From Bradyrhizobium sp. NDS-1 (GTDB lineage Bacteria; Pseudomonadota; Alphaproteobacteria; Rhizobiales; Xanthobacteraceae), in the NCBI RefSeq assembly GCF_032918005.1, contig NZ_CP136628.1, forward strand, positions 310,001-374,000: a DNA stretch of 64,000 nucleotides, written 5' to 3'. Below the pieces are notes generated by a model. The model was not told the origin of the DNA. It did no database searches and worked only from the letters and a program-made list of their open reading frames with translations. Position 1 is the first letter of the stretch. The number at the start of each line of letters is the position of its first letter. This document shows positions 1 to 8,297 of this stretch, piece after piece. The position numbers were made by a program, and so were the translations under genes.

Positions 1-712
1 TCTCCAGCGCCTGTTGGCGGATCTTGCGCAAATCCGCGCCGCGCAGGTTGATCAGCCCCTCGCGCTGCAGCGAATCGAACTGGAGGTAGACCTCCAGCCC
101 GCGCTTGTTCTCGGCCAGCCGCGCCACGAAATCCCTTTCGCGCGCGATGCGCAGCCCGTTGGTGTTGATCATGACGTGGCGGATCGGGCGTGCGCGCACG
201 GCGTCGAGGATCGCGAAGAAGTCCGGATGCAGCGTCGGCTCGCCGCCGGAAATCTGCACCAGATCAGGCTCGCCCTCGCTGGCGACCAGCGCGTCCAGCA
301 TCTTCTCGACGGTCGCGAGCGGGGTGAATTTCGTTCGTGCTGGGGAGGATTCGGCGAAACAGACCGGGCACGTCAGGTTGCAGTGCTCGGTGATCTCGAT
401 CAGCGCCAGGCAGGAATGCTGCTCGTGGTCGGGACAGAGGCCGCAATCATAGGGGCAGCCGAATTCCGTGCGCTGCTGGAGTTGCAGCGGCCGGTCGCCG
501 GGCTTGATGAAGTCCTTGCAGAGGCGCCAATAGGCGGCATCCGTCGAGACCAGGGTCGACTGGACGCCATGCTCCTTGCAGCGCTTTTCGTACCAGACCT
601 CGTTGTCGAGAATCTGGATCTTGGTCGGCACCAGCTTCAGGCAGGTCTCGCAGAGGGATTGGGTCTGGCCCCAGAAGATATACGGACGCGATCTACGCAA
701 CGGCGCGTTCAT
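1..712 (-). CDS. Radical SAM protein, tetraether-synthase (MJ0619)-like, partial
   Basis: The 3' end lies left of the window; 237 residues are visible. The N-terminus carries a rubredoxin-like zinc site (C21, C24, C45). Next comes a CPYDCGLC cluster motif (C86, C90, C93), then the radical SAM motif CNLTCPVC (C111, C115, C118) and SGGEPT near 155-160. This cysteine layout is that of the archaeal MJ0619/Tes family, which joins lipid chains by C-C bonds using several iron-sulfur clusters; substrate here is unknown. The start is ATG at 712, overlapping the stop of the upstream Lgt-like gene as ATGA, so the two are probably translationally coupled. Family assignment is strong for radical SAM and moderate for the Tes-like subgroup, which also includes other enzymes acting on methylene carbons. 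Confidence 0.85.
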   Translation of the reverse strand, partial: MNAPLRRSRPYIFWGQTQSLCETCLKLVPTKIQILDNEVWYEKRCKEHGVQSTLVSTDAAYWRLCKDFIKPGDRPLQLQQRTEFGCPYDCGLCPDHEQHSCLALIEITEHCNLTCPVCFAESSPARTKFTPLATVEKMLDALVASEGEPDLVQISGGEPTLHPDFFAILDAVRARPIRHVMINTNGLRIARERDFVARLAENKRGLEVYLQFDSLQREGLINLRGADLRKIRQQALE

Positions 713-1425
713 GCAAGTAACTCATTCTGCAAGGGTCTCGCTTTGGGCGCGGTCGCCAACATGACGCCGGCGTAGAGCAGGATGGACAGCGACAGCAGGT
801 GAAACAGGGTGAGCGGGCCGATCAGCGTGCCGTAGGGCTTGAGAAATTCCCATAGGAAGCGTTGCGCTCCATAGCAGGCGAGCGCCAGGTAGAAACCATT
901 GGTGATTACAAACGCGTTCCGGTTCAAGACCGCCAGCACGTAGGCGAGCGCGAATGTGGCCATGGCCGCGCTCTCGTAGAGTTGCACCGGATGGCGGAGA
1001 ACGCCGTCGCCGAAATCGTGGCCCCAGGGCAGCGATGTTGGCGTGCCATAGGTGAAGTCGTCGAGGCCCGCGAAGTAGCAGCCGAGCCGGCCGATCGCGA
1101 TGCCGACGGCCAGCGGCAGCGCAAACCGCGCGCCGGTGCGCAAGGCGATGCCGACCGTCCATTTGTAGAGCTCGATCGCCACGATGCCGCCGGCCAGCGC
1201 GCCCTCGACCGAGCGCGCAATGCCGCTCTGGCCCGACAGCCAAAGATTGGCGGAGCCGAACAGATGGGCGCCGAGGCCGGCGCCGAACACCAGCGCGGCG
1301 ACATAGGGCAGTTGGAAGGATTGCGCCGGAAACTGCAGGCGTTGTCGCGACAGCCACCAGACGGCGGCGGCCGCCGCCAGCCATGCCGCAATGTCGAAGA
1401 TGACGTGAAGCAAAGCCCCGCTCAT
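709..1425 (-). CDS. Lgt-like integral membrane protein (prolipoprotein diacylglyceryl transferase family)
   Basis: A 238-residue protein with about six or seven hydrophobic segments. It carries GRLGCYFAGLDDFTYG near 112-127 and HPVQLYE near 145-151, which match the Lgt signature region and its HPSQLYE-type motif. In true Lgt the signature reads GRxGNFxNxE, so the Asn and Glu positions are changed here, and the protein is shorter than housekeeping Lgt (about 260-290). It is therefore more likely a paralogue that handles a diacylglyceryl or related lipid group than the essential enzyme. Its stop codon overlaps the ATG of the radical SAM gene, implying a joint pathway. ATG start at 1425. Confidence 0.8.
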   Translation of the reverse strand: MSGALLHVIFDIAAWLAAAAAVWWLSRQRLQFPAQSFQLPYVAALVFGAGLGAHLFGSANLWLSGQSGIARSVEGALAGGIVAIELYKWTVGIALRTGARFALPLAVGIAIGRLGCYFAGLDDFTYGTPTSLPWGHDFGDGVLRHPVQLYESAAMATFALAYVLAVLNRNAFVITNGFYLALACYGAQRFLWEFLKPYGTLIGPLTLFHLLSLSILLYAGVMLATAPKARPLQNELLA

Positions 1426-1477
1426 GCCGGGGATACTAGCGCAGGTTCAGGCGGTGCGGGATAGTGGGAAGAAGCCG

Positions 1478-2242
1478 CTACCCGGCCTCCCGCTCCTCGG
1501 TCGGATAGACGCCGCGCAGCACCTCCTCGAAGTGCATTTTCACCGCGTCGTTGCACAGGCAGGCGCGAAGCCTCAGGCCGTCGCGGTTGAGGACCAGGAT
1601 CGAGCCGCGCCGCGTGTCGAGAATCCGTTCGGCCTTGAACGACTGAAGCACGCGGCTGGCATAGGAGCGGCCAACGCCGAGCAGCGTCGCGAGCTGTTCG
1701 TGGGTCAGCGGCACGCTGCTCTCGTCCCCGGTCCGCTCCATCGCCGCCAGGATCCATTTGGCGGTCCGCTGCTCGATCGAATGGATCGCGTTGCAGGCGG
1801 TCGACTGGAAGATCTGCGCGAGCATGCAATCGGCATAGCGGGCAAAGATGTTGCGCAGCGACGCCGAGCGCAGCTTGGCCGCTTCCAGCTTGGCGACATG
1901 AATATGCGCAAACGGCCCGCCGAATTTCACGCAGATCCGGGTATAGGCGGGCAGGAATCCCTCGCTGACGATGCCGCCCACGGCGCCCTCACGGCCGACC
2001 AGGATGGTTTCGACGTCGCGGCCGTCCTCGTTGGGGACGAGAAAGGTCGCGAGCGCCGGTCCGCAGGGGAAGTGCACGACCTGGACGTCGTCGCCGGGAT
2101 TGTAGAGCAGCTGGCTGGCCGCGCGGTCCTCGAAGGCGATGTGAGGCGCGAGCAGGGCGTAGTCCGCCTGGCTCAACCGCCTCAGCAGATTGTTGGCCGG
2201 CCGGCTCTCGACCTCGGTTGTCTTGCTGATGCGCGCATCCAT
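1478..2242 (-). CDS. Crp/Fnr family transcriptional regulator
   Basis: 254 residues: an N-terminal cyclic-nucleotide-binding-like beta-barrel (about 20-140), a dimerisation helix (about 140-165) and a Crp-type winged helix near 175-235 containing LTHEQLATLLGVGRSYASRV. The Fnr cysteine set is absent from the N-terminus, so an iron-sulfur oxygen sensor is unlikely; the effector is not evident. The longer open frame reaches 2410. I chose ATG 2242 because GGGGA lies five bases upstream; ATG 2254 is the alternative. The gene is divergent from the receiver-domain gene at 2420, so the roughly 180-base gap probably holds both promoters. An atypical cysteine pair (ACLC) lies near the C-terminus. Confidence 0.85.
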   Translation of the reverse strand: MDARISKTTEVESRPANNLLRRLSQADYALLAPHIAFEDRAASQLLYNPGDDVQVVHFPCGPALATFLVPNEDGRDVETILVGREGAVGGIVSEGFLPAYTRICVKFGGPFAHIHVAKLEAAKLRSASLRNIFARYADCMLAQIFQSTACNAIHSIEQRTAKWILAAMERTGDESSVPLTHEQLATLLGVGRSYASRVLQSFKAERILDTRRGSILVLNRDGLRLRACLCNDAVKMHFEEVLRGVYPTEEREAG

Positions 2243-2419
2243 GGTGATCCCCATCTGCTCCAAACAATACCGAGTTCCGGCCGGATCCTGTGTGCACAAG
2301 TGGACAGACTGGAGAACTGCGATGTGGTGGTTTCGTTCCGGGAACCCTCCGATGCGCTGAGCGCAGGTATCGTGGCGCGGCTGCCCTGATCCGAAAACCC
2401 CCTGCTCCAAGTTGCGATC

Positions 2420-2800
2420 ATGTCACCCGTACTTTCCGATGGCTCACCCTGTCCCGCCGACGTTCTGGTCGTGGAAGACGATCCGATCATTGCGATCGAT
2501 TTCGAGGACCGGCTGCTCGGGTTCGGCGTGGCAAGCGTGAGGACCGTCGGGTCGGTGACGCAGGCGCTGGACGCCATCGCGAACCGCCCGCCCGATTTCG
2601 CGCTGCTCGATGTCGAGCTGATCCGTGAGACCAGCTTTGCGGTCGCTGAGCGGCTGGTCGCGCTGAATATCCCGTTCGTCTTCGTCACCGGCTATGGCGC
2701 CGAGGCGCGCATTCCGCCCGAATTTTCCGGTCAGCCACGCTTGCAGAAGCCGTGTTCGAGCGACGTGCTGGAGGCGGCTCTGCGCGCGCGCGCTCCCTGA
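2420..2800 (+). CDS. Single-domain response regulator (receiver domain)
   Basis: 126 residues forming only a REC domain. The acidic pair is in VVEDDP (about 18-23), the phospho-acceptor Asp in LLDVEL, the conserved Thr in FVTGYG and the Lys in LQKP. No output domain follows, so it acts by protein contact or as a phosphate relay or sink. Stand-alone regulators of this type often partner with HWE or hybrid histidine kinases; none adjoins it, but a hybrid kinase lies 20 kb away. It is divergent from the Crp/Fnr gene. Confidence 0.88.
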   Translation: MSPVLSDGSPCPADVLVVEDDPIIAIDFEDRLLGFGVASVRTVGSVTQALDAIANRPPDFALLDVELIRETSFAVAERLVALNIPFVFVTGYGAEARIPPEFSGQPRLQKPCSSDVLEAALRARAP

Positions 2801-2803
2801 CGT

Positions 2804-4345
2804 TCAGGCAGGTTTCGGATCGAGCGTCGTCGACCACAGCGCGACATCGGCACGGTCGCGCAATGTCACGATCATCTGGCCGGAGGCGCCGTCGATCTTG
2901 ACGTGGCCGAAGAACTGCATGCCGGCGGATGGCGGCAGGTTCTGGCTGTCCTGGCCCGGCGCCTTGACGAAGCGCACCTCGGGTCCAAAGGTGTTGTCGA
3001 GCGCGTTCGGACCGAAAGTGCCGGCATGCAGCGGGCCCGAGACGAATTCCCAGAACGGCTCGAACTCCTGGAATTGCGCCTTGTTCGGATCGTAATAGTG
3101 CGCGGCGGCATAGTGCACGTCGGCGGTCAGCCACACGATGTTGCTGATCGGCGCCATCTTGATGAAGCGCAGGATGTCGGCGATCTCGAACTCGCGACCG
3201 CGCACTGGGCCGTCGCCCTGCGCGATTGCTTCCGAGCCGCCCTTCGGCGTGTCCGACACGATGAGACTGAGCGGCATGTCGGAGGCGATCACCTTCCAGG
3301 TCGCGCGCGAATTGAGCAGTCCGCGCTTGAGCCAGGCGATCTGGTCCGGGCCGAGGAAATGGCTCGCGGGGCCGTAAGCGGTTTCGACATTGGGACCGTT
3401 CGGGCCGCGATAGCTGCGCTCGTCGAGCACGAACACGTCCAGATGCGGGCCGTAGGAGATCTGGCGATAGACCCGGCCGGGCTCAGTGATGCTCTCGCGC
3501 AGCGGATACATCTCGCGGAAGGCGCGCGCGCCGCGCGCGGCGAGCAGCGCGATGTCGCGCTCCTTGTAGGCGGCGGGCAACTCCTTCGACAGCGACCAGT
3601 TGTTGGTCACCTCGTGGTCGTCCCACTGCACGAAGATCGGCACCTCGGCATTGAAGGCGCGGAGATTGGCGTCGGTGAGATTGTATTTGTGCGCGGCGCG
3701 GTACTCGTCCAGCGTCTCGGCGACCTTGGCCTTCTCGGGGATGGTGACGTTCTTCCAGATACTGCCGTCGGCGAGCTTCACCTCGGATGCAATCGGGCCG
3801 TCGGCATAGATGGTGTCGCCGGAATGCAGGAAGAAGTCCGGCCGGTGCTTGCGCATCGCCGAGAAGGTGACCATGCCGCCGTCATCGGGGTTGATGCCCC
3901 AGCCCTGGCCGGCGACGTCACCGCCCCAGACGAAGCTGACATCGCGGCGATCGGCCGGCGCGGTGCGGAAACGGCCGACAACCGCCTCGCCCTCGATCGC
4001 GCTGTGCGAGAGATCGCGGAAGCGGACGCGGTAAAAGATGTCCTGTCCGGCCGGCAAGTTTTCGAGGAGCATCTTTGCGGTGAAATCGCTCTCGGGCAGC
4101 GCCGCGATCGGCGGCAGCGCGCGGACATCCCTGAACGTGTCAGTCGTCGCCACCTCGACCAGCATCTGCGCGGGTCGGTCGGTACGCGCCCACACCACGC
4201 CGCCGTCGACGGTGACGTCGCCCGACTGGACGCCATGGGTCACGGCCGGCCGGTCGGCCGCGCGCGACAGATAAGGCATCGCGATCGTGCCGAGTGCGCT
4301 GGCGCCGGTGGCGAGGAAGCGGCGACGCGAGAATGGGAAGTCCAT
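2804..4345 (-). CDS. phoD: Alkaline phosphatase D family protein, Tat-exported
   Basis: 513 residues from ATG 4345, with GGAG nine bases upstream; a frame extension to 4387 runs into a repeat and is rejected. The N-terminus SRRRFLATGASALG is a twin-arginine signal. Metallophosphoesterase motifs of the PhoD type follow: SGDTIYADG, QWDDHEVTNNW and LTADVHYAAA. The enzyme is a calcium/iron-dependent phosphodiesterase/phosphomonoesterase that acts in the periplasm on phosphate esters. PhoD genes are often under PhoB control, but I did not identify a convincing pho box. It converges with the receiver-domain gene with only three bases between stops. Confidence 0.88.
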   Translation of the reverse strand: MDFPFSRRRFLATGASALGTIAMPYLSRAADRPAVTHGVQSGDVTVDGGVVWARTDRPAQMLVEVATTDTFRDVRALPPIAALPESDFTAKMLLENLPAGQDIFYRVRFRDLSHSAIEGEAVVGRFRTAPADRRDVSFVWGGDVAGQGWGINPDDGGMVTFSAMRKHRPDFFLHSGDTIYADGPIASEVKLADGSIWKNVTIPEKAKVAETLDEYRAAHKYNLTDANLRAFNAEVPIFVQWDDHEVTNNWSLSKELPAAYKERDIALLAARGARAFREMYPLRESITEPGRVYRQISYGPHLDVFVLDERSYRGPNGPNVETAYGPASHFLGPDQIAWLKRGLLNSRATWKVIASDMPLSLIVSDTPKGGSEAIAQGDGPVRGREFEIADILRFIKMAPISNIVWLTADVHYAAAHYYDPNKAQFQEFEPFWEFVSGPLHAGTFGPNALDNTFGPEVRFVKAPGQDSQNLPPSAGMQFFGHVKIDGASGQMIVTLRDRADVALWSTTLDPKPA

Positions 4346-4381
4346 GGAGGTTGGCTCCAAATCCGAGCTTGCAGAAGAGAC

Positions 4382-4507
4382 CGTCATTCCGGGGCGCGCG
4401 TGGCGCGAGCTATGGTGCGCAATTGCGCACCTGAGAATCCATGTCTCCTCGCGAATGCGGCGCGATGGATTCCGGGTTCGATGCTTCGCATCGCCCCGGA
4501 ATGACGG
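4382..4507. repeat. Intergenic palindromic repeat, family A
   Basis: Begins GTCATTCCGGGGCG and ends CGCCCCGGAATGACGG, so the ends are inverted copies, with inner GGATTCCGGG-type arms. Related copies lie at 9991, 25946, 35134 and 36561. It sits between phoD and the TAXI gene, both on the minus strand. Confidence 0.85.
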
Positions 4508-4553
4508 AAGCTATAGTGAGGCAATGTGACGCAGCGATTACGCTGGCAAGCGC

Positions 4554-5999
4554 TCAGGCGTTGCCGGCGGCCCTGAACTGCGCGCCCGCGCGCTGCAGGT
4601 TCTGCGGCAGGCTGAACAGCACTGCCTTGCGGTCGGCGACGGCGGCGTGGAACTGGTCGAGCGCAATGTTGAAGGCGGTGAGCGCGGCCTCCTCGATCGC
4701 GCCGTGATCGAAGCAGCGCAGCGTGTCGCGCAGGATCTCGTCGGCCTCTGTCTGCATCTGGTCGAGCTCTTCGGTCGTCTCGCATTTGCGTGCGGCGGCG
4801 ATCATGTCGAGCAGGCGTTCGCGCTGATGGTTGTTGTTGTCGCGCTCGTCCTTCTTCAGATAGCCCGCAAACCAGGCACCGATCGAACCCATGGCGGACA
4901 ATGCCATCAGGCTCCACCAGATGTAATCGCTGTATTTGTCGAGGAAGGTCTTTTCCTCCCCGTCGACGAAGGCGGCCGCGCCGGGATGCACCGGGATCAC
5001 GGCATCCTTGTCGGTGTCGGGCGTTTCGATCTTCGCCGCGAGCGGAAATTCCGTCACCAATTGGTGGCGCACGGCGAAGAGCTGGCGCGTGAAGGCCGCG
5101 ATGGTGGTTTCGGACACGCCTTTGCGTGCCACGACGTGGTGCGAGAAGCTGATGGTCTTGACCTCCTCCTCCGGGCGGGCGGGCGAGCCGCCATAGGTGC
5201 CGGCTGGAATCTCGGAGGCTTCGTAGACCGGATGGTTCTGCGCGATCGCGTCCGCCGAATCGATCGCGAGGAAGTTGGGCGCGCCGAAATCCTTGATGGA
5301 GGCGGCGATTGCATCCGCCGTGATCTTGCTGTTGACCGGGCCGGCTGCGAGATAGACGTCGGCCTTCTGGGACTTGATCGCCTCGGCGACTTCGTTGGCC
5401 GGGAATTGCACGATCTCGACCTTGGCGGGATCGACGCCGTATTGCTGCAGGATCACCTTGAGCAGATTGACGTTGGCCTGGGTGCGGCCGACCACCCCGA
5501 TACGATGGCCGGCGAGCTGCGAGATCTTGGTGATCTTCGGACCCCGCTTCTTGGCCTTGCCCGGGACGGACCACAGCACCGCGACGTTCTTGCGCAGGGT
5601 CGCGACCGCTTGCGCGTTCTTGGGCACATCGAGATCGCCGCGCACGATGGCGAGATCGACCTTGCCTTCCGCCAGCGCATCGCGGCTGGCGGTCGCGCCA
5701 TCGGTCTGGATCGGCCGGAGCCGCACTTGGCTCTTGGTCTGTGTGAAGGCTTGCGTCAGTGCCTGGACGACCCTGACGTCGTCGCTGTTGGCGGGACCGA
5801 CCGCGATCTTCAGCGTCACCGGCCGCATCGCGAAGTAATAGCCGCCGGCGAGCGCGCCGATGATCGCAAGCACGAGTGCAAGAGACACGAGCGCGGTCTT
5901 CCGCGCCGCGGATCGCGGCGAAGGCGGAGGGGGCGCTTCGGCCAGGTCCAATCCCCCGGTCATCGATCTCCCAAACAGGCGCTTCAGGCTCAGTTTCAT
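4554..5999 (-). CDS. TAXI-family TRAP transporter solute-binding protein, membrane-anchored, orphan
   Basis: 481 residues. A Pro-rich cytoplasmic head (1-35) is followed by a membrane segment near 36-57, a TAXI-type solute-binding domain (about 60-350), a second membrane segment near 360-381 and a 98-residue C-terminal region rich in charged helices. Ordinary TAXI proteins are soluble periplasmic receptors for dicarboxylates or glutamate-like solutes and work with a DctQM-type permease. No permease gene is next to it, and two membrane anchors with a cytoplasmic tail suggest sensing or scaffolding instead of classical uptake (inference). ATG at 5999. Confidence 0.85.
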   Translation of the reverse strand: MKLSLKRLFGRSMTGGLDLAEAPPPPSPRSAARKTALVSLALVLAIIGALAGGYYFAMRPVTLKIAVGPANSDDVRVVQALTQAFTQTKSQVRLRPIQTDGATASRDALAEGKVDLAIVRGDLDVPKNAQAVATLRKNVAVLWSVPGKAKKRGPKITKISQLAGHRIGVVGRTQANVNLLKVILQQYGVDPAKVEIVQFPANEVAEAIKSQKADVYLAAGPVNSKITADAIAASIKDFGAPNFLAIDSADAIAQNHPVYEASEIPAGTYGGSPARPEEEVKTISFSHHVVARKGVSETTIAAFTRQLFAVRHQLVTEFPLAAKIETPDTDKDAVIPVHPGAAAFVDGEEKTFLDKYSDYIWWSLMALSAMGSIGAWFAGYLKKDERDNNNHQRERLLDMIAAARKCETTEELDQMQTEADEILRDTLRCFDHGAIEEAALTAFNIALDQFHAAVADRKAVLFSLPQNLQRAGAQFRAAGNA

Positions 6000-6149
6000 C
6001 GTGGCCGGCGATTTACGCCCGGAAGTGTAGCAAATTTCTTGTCCGGCGGGGTTACATCTCCGTCATGGTTAGCGGAGGAGGAAATCCCATTTGAACCCGG
6101 GGCGTCAGGACGGTGTTAGGGTAAAGTTCCCTGAAGGACGGAGACGACC

Positions 6150-6440
6150 ATGGCAGAACGGCTCTCGGCGGAGGCGCGCAGGCAGGCGCTCAGCGGACTA
6201 CCTGGCTGGCGTGAGGTTCAGGGCCGGGATGCCATCGGGAAGACCTTTATCTTCAAGGATTTCAACGAGGCGTTCGGCTTCATGACCCGCGCCGCGCTGG
6301 TCGCCGAGAAGATGGATCACCACCCCGAATGGCGCAACGTCTACAAGACGGTGGAGGTGGTGCTGTCGACCCACGATGCCGGCGGCGTCACGGAGCTCGA
6401 CATCGCGCTGGCCAAGACCATGAACGCGATCGCAGGCTGA
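6150..6440 (+). CDS. phhB: 4a-hydroxytetrahydrobiopterin (pterin-4a-carbinolamine) dehydratase
   Basis: 96 residues, the usual length. The signature [18 protein letters not shown] contains the two catalytic histidines and the partner residues of the active site, followed by a [12 protein letters not shown] strand-helix element. The enzyme dehydrates 4a-hydroxypterin to regenerate the pterin cofactor of aromatic amino acid hydroxylases in the cytoplasm; bacteria without such hydroxylases keep it for other pterin roles. GGAGACG precedes the ATG. It begins a short rightward run with the YkvA gene, 98 bases downstream. Confidence 0.92.
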   Translation: MAERLSAEARRQALSGLPGWREVQGRDAIGKTFIFKDFNEAFGFMTRAALVAEKMDHHPEWRNVYKTVEVVLSTHDAGGVTELDIALAKTMNAIAG

Positions 6441-6538
6441 ATCGGCTGACATCTTGCAGCGGTCGGCTACATCCCCATCTTGTGATCAGCCCGAACGTGG
6501 CGATCCGTCGCCCGGGCTGAACGGGGAGTTTGTCGAAC

Positions 6539-6937
6539 ATGGCTGCCGAACACAGCGTCGGTTTCGAGCCGGCCGATCGGCTCGCAGAGGATCGCGAGAG
6601 CGTGCGCCGCCGCTTCTGGCGCAAGCTGAAGCGTGTCGCCGCGCATTTGCCTTTCGCTGAAGATTTGCTCGCTGCCTATTACTGCGCGTTCGATCGGCAG
6701 ACGCCGCGTCACGTCCAGGCCTCGCTGCTCGGGGCGATCGCTTACTTCATCCTGCCGCTCGACTTCGTCGCGGATGTGATGCCGATCCTCGGCTTCGCCG
6801 ATGACGCCGCCGTGCTCGCCACCGCCATCCGCATGGTTGCCGGCCACATCACGGCCGAGCATCGCGAGGCTGCCCGCGCGGCGCTGAAGCGGGGGGTGGG
6901 TGAGCGGGAGTCGGAAGTGGACGCCGAAGCCGTGTAG
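6539..6937 (+). CDS. YkvA family protein (DUF1232)
   Basis: 132 residues. The core YFILPLDFVADVMPILGFADDAAV near the middle is the hallmark of DUF1232, a short hydrophobic domain that is probably membrane-associated; its function is unknown. A TTG nine bases earlier is in frame, but GGGGAG at 6523-6528 is spaced correctly only for ATG 6539. The following 165 bases hold a palindromic repeat. Confidence 0.85.
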   Translation: MAAEHSVGFEPADRLAEDRESVRRRFWRKLKRVAAHLPFAEDLLAAYYCAFDRQTPRHVQASLLGAIAYFILPLDFVADVMPILGFADDAAVLATAIRMVAGHITAEHREAARAALKRGVGERESEVDAEAV

Positions 6938-6964
6938 CAGAAGCGGATTCAACCACACCCACCC

Positions 6965-7070
6965 GGTCATGCCCCGGCTTGACCGGGGCATCCAGTACGC
7001 CGCGGCTTCCCGGCGCAATCACCAAAGTCTCTGGAATACTGGGTCGCCCGGTCAAGCCGGGCGACGATAG
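6965..7070. repeat. Intergenic inverted repeat, family D
   Basis: GGTCATGCCCCGGCTTGACC at the left is answered by an inverted GGTCAAGCCGGGCGACG arm at the right, with inner arms ATCCAGTA and TACTGGGT. It lies between convergent genes. A related mosaic occurs at 50618-50745. Confidence 0.75.
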
Positions 7071-7102
7071 CAGTAAGGGGGGCGAGCGCCCCTCTCACAT
7101 CC

Positions 7103-8077
7103 TCACGGATGCAGGATCACCTTGCCCATGGCCTGGCGTCCCGCGAGCACCTTCAACGCGTCCGCGGTCTGGGCCAGCGGGAAGGTGCGATCGACATGCG
7201 ATGAGATCTTTCCCTCGGCCGTCCACTTCACGAGCTTTTCGAGATTGGCGCGGTTCTTCTCCGGATTCTGCCGCGTCCATGCGCCCCAGAATACGCCGCG
7301 GATGTCGCACCCCTTCAGCAGCGCGAGGTTCAGCGGCATCTTCGGAATGTCGCCCGCAGCGAACCCGATGACGAGGAAGCGGCCTTCCCAGGCGATCGAG
7401 CGCAGCGCCTGCTCGGCATAGGCGCCACCAACCGGATCGAAGATGATGTCGACGCCCTTGCCGCCCGTGAGCTTGCGCAGACCTTCCTTCAGATCCTCCT
7501 TGGCGTAGTTCAACGTCAGCTCGGCGCCATGCGCTTTCGCGAATTCGAGCTTCTCGTCCGACGAGGCGCAGGCGATCACCTTCAAGCCCATCAGCTTGCC
7601 GAGCTCGCAGGCGGCAAGGCCGGTGCCGCCGGCAGCGCCCAGCACCGCGAGCGTCTCGCCCGGCTTGGGGCTGGCGCGATCTTCCAGCGCATGCAGCGCG
7701 GTGCCGTAGATGATGATGATGCCGGCGGCACGGTCGTAGTCGAGATTGTCGGGGATCTTCACGATCGACGCGGCAGGCAGCGCGATCTTCTCACGCGCGC
7801 CGTTGTGGCCGCAGGATGCGACGACGCGATCGCCGACTTTCAGATCAGTGACGCCGGGACCGATGCTCTCGATCACACCCGCGACTTCCGCGGCCGGCGA
7901 GAACGGGAACGGCGGCTTGATCTGGTACTTGCCCTGGATCATCAGGAGGTCGAAGAAGTTCAGCGCTGCCGCCTTGATCGCGATCACCGCTTCGCCGGGA
8001 CCGGCCACCGGATCCGGCACCTCGGTCAGCACGAGATCGTCAGGCTGGCAGTATTGCGAGCAGAGGATGGCTTTCAT
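7103..8077 (-). CDS. NADPH:quinone oxidoreductase family protein (zinc-independent MDR)
   Basis: 324 residues. The GroES-like N-terminal domain spans about 1-120 and the Rossmann domain carries GAAGGTGLAACELGK near 147-162, with DPVGG and the typical C-terminal GKVILHP. No catalytic or structural zinc cysteine set is present, which places it with quinone/enoyl reductases, not zinc alcohol dehydrogenases. It would reduce quinones or activated double bonds with NADPH in the cytoplasm. ATG at 8077. It stands alone, with a family-B repeat upstream. Confidence 0.88.
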   Translation of the reverse strand: MKAILCSQYCQPDDLVLTEVPDPVAGPGEAVIAIKAAALNFFDLLMIQGKYQIKPPFPFSPAAEVAGVIESIGPGVTDLKVGDRVVASCGHNGAREKIALPAASIVKIPDNLDYDRAAGIIIIYGTALHALEDRASPKPGETLAVLGAAGGTGLAACELGKLMGLKVIACASSDEKLEFAKAHGAELTLNYAKEDLKEGLRKLTGGKGVDIIFDPVGGAYAEQALRSIAWEGRFLVIGFAAGDIPKMPLNLALLKGCDIRGVFWGAWTRQNPEKNRANLEKLVKWTAEGKISSHVDRTFPLAQTADALKVLAGRQAMGKVILHP

Positions 8078-8186
8078 GACGGCACCTTGGGCGTTTCGAG
8101 TGGAATTATAGTTGGCCCGGTTTTGCCGGATTTAGTGCGGCACGACAATCCGGATTCTTTGCTGGACGCTATGATCGCCCTATCCT

Positions 8187-8269
8187 CGTCATTGCGAGCG
8201 CAAGCGAAGCGATCCACACTATTTCCGCCGGGCGGATTCCGGATTGCGTCGCTGCGCTTGCAATGACGG
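8187..8269. repeat. Intergenic palindromic repeat, family B
   Basis: Starts CGTCATTGCGAGCGC and ends GCTTGCAATGACGG, an inverted pair. Other members are at 11321, 30057 and 38612. It lies between divergent genes, just ahead of the SDR start, and may shape their promoters. Confidence 0.85.
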
Positions 8270-8297
8270 AGCGCGCAAGACAGCGAGGAATCAAACG

